Shown here one piece after another: positions 1-8,798 of a stretch of DNA of 64,000 nucleotides (its first letter is position 1; each line of letters starts with the position of its first letter). The translations under genes were made by a program, and so were the position numbers. Where the stretch lies: the NCBI RefSeq assembly GCF_017299535.1, contig NZ_CP071238.1:3720001-3784000 (forward strand), written 5' to 3'. The stretch is from Serratia marcescens subsp. marcescens ATCC 13880 (GTDB lineage: Bacteria; Pseudomonadota; Gammaproteobacteria; Enterobacterales; Enterobacteriaceae). The notes under the pieces are model-generated. The model saw only the letters and a list, made by a program, of their open reading frames with translations. It searched no databases and had not been told where the DNA came from.

Positions 1-782
1 GAGAGCCGGCGCCGACGCAAACCTGGAGCGCGCTGCCGATCACCCAAGGCGATAAACTGTTGGGTGAATTGCGATGGCAGCCCGAAGCGCAGCCGCCGCA
101 TCCTCACCTGATGCAGAGTCTGGCCAACATGCTGGGGCGCGGCGTCTACTTCAACCGGGCGCAAAAGCAGCACCAATATCTGCTGTTGATGGAAGAGCGT
201 GGGACCATCGCCCGCGAGCTGCACGATTCGCTGGCGCAGACGCTGTCGTTCCTGCGCATCCAGCTGACGCTGCTCCGGCGCGCCGCCGACGATCCGGCGG
301 CGCAGACGATTATCGACGATTTCGATCGCACGCTGGCCGATGCCTATCGCCAACTGAGAGAATTGCTGGCCACCTTCCGCCTCAACATTCAGGAGGCGGA
401 TCTGAATGCCGCGCTGGAGCAACTGTTGCAGCCATTAAAGGCGCTAACCCCCGCGCGGATTCAGTTACACTGTCGGCTGCCCTCGCAGGCGCTCAACGCC
501 CAACAGCAGGTGCACGCGCTGCAGATCGTGCGCGAAGCGGTACTCAATGCCGTCAAGCACGCCGGAGCGAACGAGATCGCGGTGTGTTGCGAGGTCAATG
601 CCGCAGGCGACAACGTATTCAGCATTACCGACGACGGTTGCGGCATCGCCAGTCTGGAAGAACCGGAAGGGCATTACGGCTTGACCATCATGAGCGAACG
701 CGCGGCGCGACTGGGAGGAACGCTGCGCATCCGGCGCAGAAGCGGCGGCGGCACGGCGGTCTGCCTGACATTCTCGCCCTGA
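1..782 (+). CDS. narQ: Nitrate/nitrite sensor histidine kinase NarQ, C-terminal part (gene begins before the window)
   Basis: The reading frame is open from base 1, so the N-terminal sensor, membrane and HAMP parts lie upstream of the window. What is visible is the kinase core of a NarX/NarQ-type membrane sensor. The phospho-accepting histidine is in R-E-L-H-D-S-L-A-Q (His codon at 222-224), typical of the HisKA_3 class. The ATPase domain has an N box (N-A-V-K-H-A-G), a D-D-G-C-G-I box and a G-L-x-I-M-x-E-R-A segment. In the family it senses periplasmic nitrate or nitrite and phosphorylates NarP or NarL. narP follows about 160 bp downstream. The choice of NarQ over NarX rests on that partner and on acrD next door, as beside E. 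coli narQ. Confidence 0.88.
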   Translation, partial: EPAPTQTWSALPITQGDKLLGELRWQPEAQPPHPHLMQSLANMLGRGVYFNRAQKQHQYLLLMEERGTIARELHDSLAQTLSFLRIQLTLLRRAADDPAAQTIIDDFDRTLADAYRQLRELLATFRLNIQEADLNAALEQLLQPLKALTPARIQLHCRLPSQALNAQQQVHALQIVREAVLNAVKHAGANEIAVCCEVNAAGDNVFSITDDGCGIASLEEPEGHYGLTIMSERAARLGGTLRIRRRSGGGTAVCLTFSP

Positions 783-943
783 CCTTGCGGCTGTTCACTC
801 TGCGTTACGGTTGCCGCCGGGCAGAAGGCCGCCCGGAGAGGTTTGCGGTGCAGAATGCCGCTATTTTTGAAGAGACAGTCCCACTGTGAAGCACGCCTCC
901 GGGCGCGTTTGAGTGGCTTTACTTGCTACAGGGAGCATTTTTC

Positions 944-1576
944 ATGGTGATGAAGCAATACCGAGTCATGATCGTTGACGATCATCCGTTGATGCGGCGC
1001 GGCATCAAACAACTGCTGGGACTGGATGCGCGATTTGGCGTGGTGGCGGAGGCCGGCAACGGCAGCGAGGCGGTTGCGCTGGCGCTGCAGCACGCGCCGG
1101 ACGTGATCTTGTTGGATCTGAACATGAAGGGCATGTCCGGGCTGGATACGCTGCGGGCTCTGCGCGACGAAGGCGTGGACGCGCGCATCATCGTGCTGAC
1201 GGTCTCCGACGCGCGCAGCGATCTGTATGCGCTGATCGACGCCGGCGCCGACGGCTATCTGCTGAAAGACAGTGAACCGGAGCAGCTGCTGGAACACATC
1301 AGCGCCGCCGCCGAGGGGCAAAACGTGATCAGCGACGCCATGGCCGACTATTTGCTGGCGCGCAGCGAGCAGCGCGATCCCTTCACCGCCTTGACCGAAC
1401 GCGAACTGGACGTCTTGCAAGAGGTGGCGCGCGGCCTGTCCAACAAACAGGTGGCGGCGCAGTTGCATATCTCTGAAGAAACCGTGAAGGTGCACATCCG
1501 CAACATACTGCGCAAGCTGGACGTGCGTTCTCGCGTGGCGGCGACGGTGATGTACCTGGAGTACAAAAGCCACTGA
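944..1576 (+). CDS. narP: Nitrate/nitrite response regulator NarP
   Basis: A NarL/FixJ-type response regulator of 210 residues. The receiver domain fills roughly residues 6-120, with acidic pocket D12-D13 and phospho-acceptor D58 in L-L-D-L-N-M-K-G-M-S. A LuxR-type helix-turn-helix occupies about residues 147-205 (T-E-R-E-L-D-V-L ... E-E-T-V-K-V-H-I). Phosphorylated by NarQ, the family controls anaerobic nitrate and nitrite respiration genes. The frame is open a little further upstream, but the ATG at 944 follows GGGAG (931-935) by 8 nt and is the likely start; a second in-frame ATG lies at 950. In E. coli narP is not beside narQ, so the paired arrangement differs here. Confidence 0.9.
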   Translation: MVMKQYRVMIVDDHPLMRRGIKQLLGLDARFGVVAEAGNGSEAVALALQHAPDVILLDLNMKGMSGLDTLRALRDEGVDARIIVLTVSDARSDLYALIDAGADGYLLKDSEPEQLLEHISAAAEGQNVISDAMADYLLARSEQRDPFTALTERELDVLQEVARGLSNKQVAAQLHISEETVKVHIRNILRKLDVRSRVAATVMYLEYKSH

Positions 1577-1583
1577 TCGCCCC

Positions 1584-1605
1584 GCCCCGGCCAATACGCC
1601 GGGGC
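1584..1605. terminator. GC-rich hairpin between convergent narP and the winged-helix gene
   Basis: A perfect 8-bp stem, GCCCCGGC (1584-1591) with GCCGGGGC (1598-1605), and a 6-nt loop, placed exactly between two converging genes. There is no T-run on either side, so termination is inferred from position and stem strength only. Confidence 0.5.
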
Positions 1606-1608
1606 CGC

Positions 1609-1887
1609 CTACTCGATGGCGCCGAGCAGCGCCTGATGATGCTGATGCACCCAGCTCTTGTTGAACGGCCCCCAGCTTTCCAACTGATAAAAACCGTCGT
1701 TGTTGCGCACGCCCTGCTGCACGAACTGCAGCTCGACGCCCATGCCGGGCAGCGCCTTCAGCACATCCTGCAACGTGCGGCGCGGCCAACCGGTCAGCGC
1801 CATCAACCGCGGCACATTGGGCCGTTCACTGTGGCTGATCAGCCAGCATAAATAAAGCCGACGGGCAAATACCGGGTTAATTCCCAT
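1609..1887 (-). CDS. Small winged helix-turn-helix protein (HTH_43-like)
   Basis: A 92-residue protein with a helix-turn-helix look across residues 20-55: P-R-L-M-A-L-T-G-W-P-R-R-T-L-Q-D-V-L, then a wing-like segment (G-V-E-L-Q-F-V-Q-Q-G-V-R-N-N-D-G-F-Y). It resembles short enterobacterial winged-helix proteins of the HTH_43 type, a family assignment I make from memory of the pattern. The ATG follows AGGAG at a 6-nt gap. It converges on narP and is divergent from acrD, so it could influence acrD, but nothing in the sequence proves this. Confidence 0.65.
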   Translation of the reverse strand: MGINPVFARRLYLCWLISHSERPNVPRLMALTGWPRRTLQDVLKALPGMGVELQFVQQGVRNNDGFYQLESWGPFNKSWVHQHHQALLGAIE

Positions 1888-2051
1888 GCCAAGCTCCTGC
1901 TGTAAGGTGAATCAAGTTTTTACTTTCGGTTGCCTGCGGCGAAGAGATGCGCAAGGCCTTTGATAGTAATAAAAATGTCTTAATAGCGTCCAATTATCGG
2001 CGTCGGTGCATCCGCGCCGTTTTCCGCTACCGTTATTTACACTATCTCCTT

Positions 2052-2069
2052 TTTTTCTCCACGCTTTCC
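2052..2069 (+). promoter_or_regulatory. BaeR-box-like site upstream of acrD
   Basis: The 18-mer begins TTTTTCTCCA, identical to the first ten bases of the BaeR box reported for E. coli mdtA and acrD (TTTTTCTCCATDATTGGC); the last eight bases match only partly. It lies about 110 bp before the acrD start, a typical activator distance. Binding is inferred. Confidence 0.45.
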
Positions 2070-2179
2070 TCGACTATCCCGAGTAAAGTGCAATAGCGCC
2101 GGAATCCTTCCCTGCCGCTGAAATGCATATTTCCGATGCGTTTTAAAGATAGAACAAGTCATAACGAGGTTCGCGCTGC

Positions 2180-5100
2180 ATGGCCAATTTTTTTATTGAT
2201 CGCCCGATTTTCGCCTGGGTGCTGGCAATTATTCTTTGCCTGACCGGGGCATTGGCGATTTTTTCTTTACCGGTAGAACAATACCCGAATTTGGCGCCGC
2301 CGAACGTGCGCATCAGCGCAACTTACCCAGGCGCTTCGGCGCAAACGCTGGAAAACACCGTCACCCAAATCATTGAGCAAAATATGACCGGCCTCGACAA
2401 CATGATGTATATGTCGTCGCAGAGCACCAATACCGGCCAGGCGACCGTCACGCTGACGTTCGAAGCCGGCACCGATCCCAACGAGGCGATGCAGCAGGTG
2501 CAAAACCAGCTGCAGGCGGCGATCAAACGTTTGCCGCAGGCGGTGCAGAATCAGGGGGTCACGGTCTCGAAATCCGGCGACACCACGCTGATGATGGTGG
2601 CGTTCGTCTCCACCGACAACAGCATGGACAAGCAGGACATCGCCGATTACATCGTCTCCAACCTGCAGGATCCGCTCAGCCGCATCAACGGCGTCGGCAG
2701 CATGGACGTGTATGGCTCGCAATACGCCATGCGCATCTGGCTCGATCCCAACAAGCTCAACAGCTACCAGCTCACGACCCAGGACGTGGTCAAGGCCATT
2801 CAATCCCAGAACGCCCAGGTGGCGGTCGGCCAGTTGGGCGGCACGCCATCGGTCGATAAACAGGCGTTGAACGCCACCATCAACGCCCAGTCGCAGCTCC
2901 AGACGCCGGAACAGTTCCGCCAGATCACCCTGCGGGTCAATCAGGACGGCTCGCTGGTGACGCTGGGCAACGTCGCCACCGTCGAACTGGGCGGCGAGAA
3001 CTACAACTACCTCAGCCGCTACAACGGCATGCAGGCCGCGGGCATGAACATCAAGCTGGCCTCCGGCGCCAACGAACTGCAAACCGACCAGTTGGTGAAG
3101 GACAAGATCGCCGAGTTGTCGCAATACTTCCCGCACGGGCTGGAGGCCAAAGTGGCCTATGAAACCACCCCGTTCGTCAAAGCCTCGATCAAGGACGTGG
3201 TGAAAACGCTGCTGGAAGCCATCCTGCTGGTGTTCCTGGTGATGTATCTGTTCCTGCAGAACTTCCGCGCCACGCTGATCCCCACCATCGCCGTGCCGGT
3301 GGTGCTGATGGGCACCTTCGCCATCCTTTCCGCCTGCGGCTTCAGCATCAACACCCTCACCATGTTCGCCATGGTGCTGGCGATCGGCCTGCTGGTGGAC
3401 GACGCCATCGTGGTGGTGGAGAACGTCGAGCGCGTGATGAGCGAGGAAGGCCTGCCGCCGCGTGAAGCCACGCGCAAATCCATGGGGCAGATCCAGAGCG
3501 CGCTGGTCGGCATCGCCCTGGTGCTGTCGGCGGTGTTCGTGCCGATGGCGTTCTTCGGCGGCACCACCGGCGCCATCTATCGCCAGTTCTCCATCACCAT
3601 CGTCTCCGCCATGGTGCTGTCGGTGCTGGTGGCGATGATCCTGACCCCGGCCCTGTGCGCCACGCTGCTCAAACCGATCGCCAAAGGGCACCATCACGGC
3701 AAGCGCGGCTTCTTCGGCTGGTTCAACCGCATGTTCAACCGCAACGCCGAACGCTATGAACGCGGCGTGGGGCGCATTCTGCACGCCAGCGGCCGCTACA
3801 TGGTGATTTATCTGCTGTTGCTCGGCGGCATGGCGCTGCTGTTCATCAAGCTGCCGACCTCGTTCCTGCCGCAGGAAGACCGCGGCATCTTCACCGTGCA
3901 GGTGCAACTGCCGGCGGGCTCGACCCTGCAGCAAACCTCCAAAGTGGTGGAAAAGGTCGAGCGGTACTTCCTCACCGAAGAGAAACAGGACGTATTGTCG
4001 GTGTTCGCCATCATCGGCTCCGGGCCCGGCGGCAACGGCCAAAACGTGGCGCGCCTGTTCGTGCGGCTGAAAGACTGGGACCTGCGCACCTCGGGCGCCA
4101 ACAGCTCGTTCGACATCATCGATCGCGCCACGCTGGCATTCAACAAGATTAACGAAGCCCGGGTGATCGCCAGCAGCCCGCCGGCGATCACCGGTCTCGG
4201 CAACTCCTCCGGCTTCGACATGGAGTTGGAAGACCACGCCGGGCTCGGCCACGCCAAACTGATGGCGGCGCGCGATCAATTGCTGCAGCTGGCCGGGCAA
4301 AATCCGCTGCTGTCGCGCGTGCGCCACAACGGCCTGGACGACAGCCCGCAGCTGCAAATCGATATCGATCAGCGCAAGGCTCAGGCGCTGGGCGTATCGA
4401 TCGACGACATCAACAATACCCTCTCCACCGCCTGGGGCTCGACCTACGTCAACGACTTCGTCGACCGCGGGCGGGTGAAAAAAGTCTACGTGCAGGCCGC
4501 GGCGCCGTTCCGCATGCTGCCGGATGACATCAATAAATGGTATGTGCGCAACAGCGCGGGCGGCATGGTGCCGTTCTCGGCCTTCGCCACCTCGCACTGG
4601 GAATACGGCTCGCCGCGGCTGGAGCGCTATAACGGCAGCTCGGCGCTGGAGATCGTCGGCGAGGCGGCCAACGGCGTCAGCACCGGCACCGCCATGGCGG
4701 AAATGGAAAAACTGGTCAGCCAACTGCCGACCGGTTTCGGGCTGGAATGGACGGCGATGTCCTATCAGGAACGGCTGTCCGGCTCGCAGGCGCCGGCGCT
4801 GTACGCCATTTCGCTGCTGGTGGTGTTCCTGTGCCTGGCGGCGCTGTACGAGAGCTGGTCGATACCGTTCTCGGTGATGCTGGTGGTGCCGCTGGGGGTG
4901 ATCGGCGCGGTCGCCGCCACCTGGCTGCGCGGTCTGGAGAACGACGTCTATTTCCAGGTTGGCCTGTTGACCATCATTGGGCTGTCGGCGAAAAACGCCA
5001 TTCTGATCGTCGAGTTCGCCAATGAGCTGAACCATAAAGGACAAGATCTGATGTCGGCGACGCTCGACGCGTCCCGCATGCGCCTGCGGCCGATCCTGAT

Positions 5101-5317
5101 GACCTCGCTGGCGTTCATCTTCGGCGTGCTGCCGATGGCCACCAGCAGCGGCGCCGGTTCCGGCAGCCAGCATGCGGTCGGCACCGGGGTGATGGGCGGC
5201 ATGATCTCCGCCACCCTGCTGGCGATTTTCTTCGTGCCGCTGTTCTTCGTGCTGGTACGGCGCCGCTTCCCGGGTAAAGCGCATCCGGCAGGCAGTACGC
5301 CGGCCAGCGGGGACTGA
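2180..5317 (+). CDS. acrD: Aminoglycoside/multidrug RND efflux pump AcrD
   Basis: An HAE-1 type resistance-nodulation-division inner-membrane pump of 1045 residues. It works as a trimer with a periplasmic adaptor and an outer-membrane channel, exporting aminoglycosides and other amphiphilic drugs using proton influx. The N-terminus [13 protein letters not shown] is characteristic. The proton-relay residues are present: D407-D408 in [11 protein letters not shown] and K938 in G-L-S-A-K-N-A-I. No adaptor gene is adjacent, as for E. coli AcrD, which borrows AcrA and TolC. AcrD rather than AcrB is chosen from the narQ context and the absence of acrA/acrR. A GAGG motif precedes the ATG. A strong terminator follows, so it is monocistronic. 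Confidence 0.92.
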   Translation: MANFFIDRPIFAWVLAIILCLTGALAIFSLPVEQYPNLAPPNVRISATYPGASAQTLENTVTQIIEQNMTGLDNMMYMSSQSTNTGQATVTLTFEAGTDPNEAMQQVQNQLQAAIKRLPQAVQNQGVTVSKSGDTTLMMVAFVSTDNSMDKQDIADYIVSNLQDPLSRINGVGSMDVYGSQYAMRIWLDPNKLNSYQLTTQDVVKAIQSQNAQVAVGQLGGTPSVDKQALNATINAQSQLQTPEQFRQITLRVNQDGSLVTLGNVATVELGGENYNYLSRYNGMQAAGMNIKLASGANELQTDQLVKDKIAELSQYFPHGLEAKVAYETTPFVKASIKDVVKTLLEAILLVFLVMYLFLQNFRATLIPTIAVPVVLMGTFAILSACGFSINTLTMFAMVLAIGLLVDDAIVVVENVERVMSEEGLPPREATRKSMGQIQSALVGIALVLSAVFVPMAFFGGTTGAIYRQFSITIVSAMVLSVLVAMILTPALCATLLKPIAKGHHHGKRGFFGWFNRMFNRNAERYERGVGRILHASGRYMVIYLLLLGGMALLFIKLPTSFLPQEDRGIFTVQVQLPAGSTLQQTSKVVEKVERYFLTEEKQDVLSVFAIIGSGPGGNGQNVARLFVRLKDWDLRTSGANSSFDIIDRATLAFNKINEARVIASSPPAITGLGNSSGFDMELEDHAGLGHAKLMAARDQLLQLAGQNPLLSRVRHNGLDDSPQLQIDIDQRKAQALGVSIDDINNTLSTAWGSTYVNDFVDRGRVKKVYVQAAAPFRMLPDDINKWYVRNSAGGMVPFSAFATSHWEYGSPRLERYNGSSALEIVGEAANGVSTGTAMAEMEKLVSQLPTGFGLEWTAMSYQERLSGSQAPALYAISLLVVFLCLAALYESWSIPFSVMLVVPLGVIGAVAATWLRGLENDVYFQVGLLTIIGLSAKNAILIVEFANELNHKGQDLMSATLDASRMRLRPILMTSLAFIFGVLPMATSSGAGSGSQHAVGTGVMGGMISATLLAIFFVPLFFVLVRRRFPGKAHPAGSTPASGD

Positions 5318-5333
5318 TCCGCGGAATATAAAA

Positions 5334-5363
5334 AAAGCAGCGTCGGGTTACCGATGCTGCTTT
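5334..5363. terminator. Bidirectional terminator between acrD and ypfM
   Basis: A 13-bp stem (5334-5346 with 5351-5363, one G-T pair) with a GTTA loop. Read on the minus strand it is followed by seven T residues, on the plus strand by TTTATTTC. It serves both convergent genes. Confidence 0.85.
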
Positions 5364-5446
5364 ATTTCGAACGAAAATCTCGTTCCCAAGGTGTTTCTTC
5401 AGTGACGTTCCAATGACTCAACCTTGCCATCTGCTTCAACGCTGTG

Positions 5447-5506
5447 TCAGTTGCCCAACATCTCATCAATGAAGTCTTTCCAGTTTCCTAATTCACGATC
5501 AACCAT
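5447..5506 (-). CDS. ypfM: Micro-protein YpfM, 19 residues
   Basis: A 20-codon frame including the stop encodes M-V-D-R-E-L-G-N-W-K-D-F-I-D-E-M-L-G-N. The core R-E-L-G-N-W-K-D-F-I is the same as in E. coli YpfM, an 18-20 residue protein encoded beside acrD. A GAGG sequence lies 12 nt before the ATG, and the shared terminator (5334-5363) lies downstream on this strand. Being convergent with acrD matches the E. coli locus. No function is assigned from sequence. The conservation of such a short frame at the same place supports a real gene; the only other reading, a 61-codon frame on the opposite strand, has no support. Confidence 0.85.
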   Translation of the reverse strand: MVDRELGNWKDFIDEMLGN

Positions 5507-5722
5507 AATACTTTACAACCTCAATTATTTGACGAAGCGGATTCTACGCCTGTTTTTTGACCATGTGAAGGGAAACGGGAACGATGCCGGGCCCGGAAAC
5601 CGGGCTTAGCGCACATTTTCGTATTTATCTGATCAATGTTTAGTGCCGCTATTCCCTTGTGATATCAATTTCTCCGCGGTAGCGTGTAAAAGGTATAAAA
5701 ATACGCCAATGGAGCGTCGATC

Positions 5723-6202
5723 ATGCCCAGCTCTTTGTCTCTCTCGCAGTTGAAAACGCAGGGCCGCTATCAGGAGGCGACCGCGCTGGCGCTCAGGCAA
5801 CTGACGGCAGAGCCGGAAGCGGCGATGTTGCACTTTCAGCTGGCCTGCCTGTATGACGTACAGGGCCTGGAGCAACAGGCCATTCCCTGCTACCTCGCGG
5901 CGTTGGCTCGCGATTTGCCGCCCGCCCAGCGCCGCGAGGCCTGGCTGGGTCTCGGCAGCACCTACCGCGCCCTGGGAGAATATTCGGCGTCGCTACGGGC
6001 TTTCGACGACGGCCTGGCCGAGTTCCCGCAGGCCAACGAGCTGATGCTGTTTCGCGCCATGGCGCTGTACAACCTGGGTGAAAATAAACGGGCCGTGACC
6101 GATCTGTTGCTGCTGCTGGCGGACACCTCGTCAGACCCCGACATCCGCAGTTATCAACGCGCCATTCGGCACTATGCCGCCGATCTCAGTCTTATCGGTT
6201 AG
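5723..6202 (+). CDS. Tetratricopeptide-repeat protein
   Basis: A 159-residue soluble helical protein with about three TPR units. Typical A/B helix signatures are H-F-Q-L-A-C-L-Y-D-V-Q-G (about residues 37-48), A-W-L-G-L-G-S-T-Y-R-A-L-G-E-Y (73-87) and L-F-R-A-M-A-L-Y-N-L-G-E (109-120). It resembles the TPR_5 type of small stand-alone repeat proteins, which are probable protein-interaction scaffolds. No signal peptide is visible. GGAG lies 8 nt before the ATG. The next gene, a GNAT acetyltransferase, starts 9 nt after its stop, so the two probably form an operon. Confidence 0.78.
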   Translation: MPSSLSLSQLKTQGRYQEATALALRQLTAEPEAAMLHFQLACLYDVQGLEQQAIPCYLAALARDLPPAQRREAWLGLGSTYRALGEYSASLRAFDDGLAEFPQANELMLFRAMALYNLGENKRAVTDLLLLLADTSSDPDIRSYQRAIRHYAADLSLIG

Positions 6203-6211
6203 AGGAAAACG

Positions 6212-6643
6212 ATGGAAATTATCACCGATCCGAGCCGCCGCGCCATCGACTGGCAGCGGCTGTGTGAATTGCTGGAGGCCGCCGGGCTGGGCAAGCGCGA
6301 TCCGCACACCGTGCGGCGCGTTTACCAACACAGCCAGTTTTGCTATTGGGGGTTTATCGGCGACGAATTGATCGCCACTGCACATGCCATCAGCGATCTG
6401 ACATCGGTCGCCTACCTGGCGGACGTGGCGATCGATCCGCGCTTTCAGGGCCAAGGGCTGGGGCGCAGGTTGATGGATCGGGTGATGCAAGATCTGGCGC
6501 CGCTCGGCAAGATTTTCATCTATTCGGTGCCGGAAAAGCTGGCCTTCTATAAAAAGTACGGCTTTCACGATTTGACCACCGGCATGGTGTATGCGGACGG
6601 CGCTGCGCTGCAGCGCCTGCAACAAGGAGGCTACGTGCGTTAA
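6212..6643 (+). CDS. GNAT family N-acetyltransferase
   Basis: A 143-residue single-domain GNAT protein. The acetyl-CoA pyrophosphate loop is seen as D-P-R-F-Q-G-Q-G-L-G-R-R-L-M (about residues 77-90), after the beta-strand V-A-Y-L-A-D-V-A-I. The end has the usual F-Y-K-K-Y-G-F-H. The acceptor substrate cannot be read from the sequence. The start follows AGAGG at a 6-nt gap. It lies 9 nt behind the TPR gene and is convergent with a second GNAT gene whose stop is 8 nt away. Confidence 0.82.
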   Translation: MEIITDPSRRAIDWQRLCELLEAAGLGKRDPHTVRRVYQHSQFCYWGFIGDELIATAHAISDLTSVAYLADVAIDPRFQGQGLGRRLMDRVMQDLAPLGKIFIYSVPEKLAFYKKYGFHDLTTGMVYADGAALQRLQQGGYVR

Positions 6644-6650
6644 ACGCGCA

Positions 6651-7076
6651 TCACAAGGTTTTGCTCATAAAGATACGGCGGGTTCCCGGCGGCAAGCAAG
6701 GCACTTCACCCATACGCTGCCAGCCATGCCGTTGATAAAAATCCGGCGCCTGAAAGCTGATGGTGTACAACACGGCGGAAAGGCAACCGCGCCGGCGGCC
6801 TTCCTGCTCGAAACGGCGCAACAGTTCGCTGCCCAACCCCGCGCCGCGCAGCGCTTCCGGCAGATAAAAGAGCTCGAGAAACAGCAGCCCTAACGATGAG
6901 CGTCCGGTAATCCCTCCCAGAACTTCCCCACTGTCGGGATCTCTTACCACCACCGCCAGCGGCAGACGATCGCCGTAGCCGATATGTTGATCATTAAAAC
7001 GATCCAATCCCTCCGCGATACAGGACGTTATTTCCTGCGTTACTCGCTCGGAAATTTCGATATGACATTTTTTCAC
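6651..7076 (-). CDS. GNAT family N-acetyltransferase (GTG start)
   Basis: A second, unrelated GNAT protein, 141 residues. The CoA-binding loop is L-P-E-A-L-R-G-A-G-L-G-S-E-L-L, followed by E-Q-E-G-R-R-R-G-C and the C-terminal F-Y-Q-R-H-G-W motif. The open frame reaches 7094, but a GTG at 7076 has GGAG 7 nt before it and gives the natural N-terminus M-K-K-C-H-I-E-I-S. The residues added by the longer frame look random. The substrate is unknown. It is tail-to-tail with the GNAT gene at 6212-6643, and the long AT-rich gap begins upstream. Confidence 0.8.
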   Translation of the reverse strand: MKKCHIEISERVTQEITSCIAEGLDRFNDQHIGYGDRLPLAVVVRDPDSGEVLGGITGRSSLGLLFLELFYLPEALRGAGLGSELLRRFEQEGRRRGCLSAVLYTISFQAPDFYQRHGWQRMGEVPCLPPGTRRIFMSKTL

Positions 7077-7607
7077 GTCGGCTCTCCGTATCAATCCTCC
7101 ACGTTCACACTCTGATTACAGCTTAAAACATCGCATTTTCTTTGTTTAGAATTATCTTTCTCTCAATTTCAACGTTAATATTTTCATGACTTCAGCGCCG
7201 ACTTTAGTGACGTTCAAAATAAGGCCACTCATCGTGACAAAACCAAGAAAAATCTTAATTATTAATCCGTTAAGCTAAAACAGCCACCACTTAATGATCG
7301 TCAAAACCGATCGTTTATCCTATTTTGATAGCCTTAATCTATGTTAATTCCTTTTAATTACCGCGGTATTAATAGAAGATGTCTATTCTATTAACCTTAC
7401 CTTGCTTAAAAATTCGGTTGAAAAAAAGATTTACTCTTTATAAATCATGCTAGTATATAACCTTCCCTTCAAAGCTGGCGCCCAGATAACGCTCATTCGT
7501 TTGCGACGCAAGAAAAGTTCAACATGAAATTATTTAGATTATTTCTTTTTTTATGTTTTAAGATAGCCATCCTCACCGGGAAATAAAAAGTAAAGGATTA
7601 TAATAAA
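7077..7607. other. AT-rich gene-free stretch upstream of the LuxR-type regulator
   Basis: About 530 bp, clearly richer in A and T than the neighbouring genes, with no convincing coding frame on either strand. It contains a 10-bp palindrome TACCGCGGTA (about 7360-7369) and a possible promoter for the downstream gene: TTACTC, 17 bp, TATATA near 7434-7462. It looks like a silenced or horizontally acquired regulatory region; this is inferred from base composition only. Confidence 0.5.
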
Positions 7608-8159
7608 ATGGAAATTGATATTTTCAGCGAGTGCGCCTATACCACCGTCGGCATCCGACAACTCATTAACCAAACCTGGGCGGAAAAACGCGCGCCGGCC
7701 GGCTTTAGCCGCAAAAGGGTCTGCTTTATCGATGTCACTATCGCCAACTTTGAAGCGCGTTACCGCGATGAATATGCCAACCCCAATACCTACAAAATAA
7801 TCATTATCACCGACTGCCTGCATGAGATGGTGATTGTCGACAATAAGACCATTATATTATCAAACCTTATATCATTGAGCCGCTTCAGCCACCTGATCGG
7901 CGACTTATATAAGCGTTACAGTCACTATACCGAGCCGCCGCAACTCTCTCAGCGCGAATCGCATTTTCTCTCGGAGTGGTCGACGGGAAAATCGCTGGCC
8001 GATATCAGCAATGCCATGAATATCAGAAATAAAACCGCCAATCATTACAAATCACGAATCATGAAAAAACTCGGCGCCAGCAGGATAAAACCGCTGTTGC
8101 ATATTACCCGCGTGCGTTGCTTGACCGAGCGTTTAAACATAAGAATCAATAAAGAGTAG
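7608..8159 (+). CDS. Orphan LuxR/FixJ-type transcriptional regulator
   Basis: A 183-residue protein with a C-terminal LuxR-type helix-turn-helix at about residues 112-165: L-S-Q-R-E-S-H-F-L-S, then I-S-N-A-M-N-I-R-N-K-T-A-N-H-Y-K-S-R-I. The N-terminal 100 residues have alternating beta-strand and helix segments but no clear phospho-acceptor aspartate, so this may be a degenerate receiver. The overall shape recalls RcsB-accessory or fimbrial regulators of the RcsA, BglJ and EcpR kind. AAGGA lies 10 nt before the ATG. Base composition is lower in GC than the flanks, suggesting acquisition. No partner gene is adjacent, so the target is unknown. Confidence 0.72.
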   Translation: MEIDIFSECAYTTVGIRQLINQTWAEKRAPAGFSRKRVCFIDVTIANFEARYRDEYANPNTYKIIIITDCLHEMVIVDNKTIILSNLISLSRFSHLIGDLYKRYSHYTEPPQLSQRESHFLSEWSTGKSLADISNAMNIRNKTANHYKSRIMKKLGASRIKPLLHITRVRCLTERLNIRINKE

Positions 8160-8195
8160 TGCTCCCTCCCCGCTCCGCATTGGCGGCAGAACGCG

Positions 8196-8229
8196 TTCGC
8201 CGGCGTCTTTTAAGCGCACCGCCGGCGAA
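8196..8229. terminator. Long perfect hairpin after the LuxR-type gene
   Basis: A 10-bp perfect stem, TTCGCCGGCG (8196-8205) with CGCCGGCGAA (8220-8229), and a 14-nt loop, 37 bp after the stop at 8159. No good T-run follows, so a terminator role is only likely. The rest of the gap to yffB (8160-8411) shows nothing clear. Confidence 0.4.
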
Positions 8230-8411
8230 GGTCGCCGTTTCATCAGTTTGCCAACCCCTCACCCTGGCGCCCAATCGTGTCTCGCACGCATCGTTGTCTG
8301 GATCTCGCCGCCGCTTTACTGGCATTATCTCTGCTATCGCCGGGCGGCGAGAAGGCCTAAGACCGCGCCCGCCGCTCAGTATCGACTCGACGAGACAGGT
8401 AGCTTTACGCC

Positions 8412-8798
8412 ATGGCAAACAAACCGCAACAAACAACGCTGACGATGTACGGCATCAAAAACTGCGACACCATCAAAAAAGCCCGCCGCTGGCTGGAAGA
8501 TCGGGGCGTGGCCTATCATTTTCACGACTACCGCGCCGACGGCCTGACCGGACAGCAACTGCGCGGTTTCGTCGCGCAACTGGGTTGGGAGCCGCTGCTC
8601 AATACCCGCGGCACCACCTGGCGCAAGCTGGATGAAGCGCAGCGCAACGCCTGTGATAACGCCGACGCCGCCATCGCGCTGATGCTGGCGCAGCCGGCGA
8701 TCATTAAACGTCCGCTGCTGGACGACGGCAACGGCCACGCCCTGCTCGGTTTTAACGCCGACGCTTACCAACAATTTATCGCCGAGGTTGCCGTATGA
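8412..8798 (+). CDS. yffB: ArsC/Spx-family thioredoxin-fold protein YffB
   Basis: A 128-residue protein of the arsenate-reductase-like fold, closely matching E. coli Yff[17 protein letters not shown] at the N-terminus with a single active-site cysteine, then [12 protein letters not shown] and I-K-R-P-L-L. The biochemical role of YffB is not settled, though glutathione-linked thiol chemistry has been suggested for the family. An in-frame ATG at 8445 would give 117 residues, close to the E. coli length; the upstream ATG at 8412 is the alternative and neither has a strong ribosome site. Its end overlaps the dapE start by 4 nt, so the two are translationally coupled. Confidence 0.88.
   Translation: MANKPQQTTLTMYGIKNCDTIKKARRWLEDRGVAYHFHDYRADGLTGQQLRGFVAQLGWEPLLNTRGTTWRKLDEAQRNACDNADAAIALMLAQPAIIKRPLLDDGNGHALLGFNADAYQQFIAEVAV

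Noticed and set aside
2267..5284. A 1005-codon open frame antisense to acrD
   Set aside because: It is an out-of-frame shadow of a GC-rich gene: rich in H, R, Q and G, with no domain and no ribosome site, while the plus-strand protein is a clear RND pump.
8159..8635. 158-codon frame overlapping the start of yffB in another frame
   Set aside because: Arginine/proline-rich shadow sequence; the overlapping yffB is a clear orthologue.
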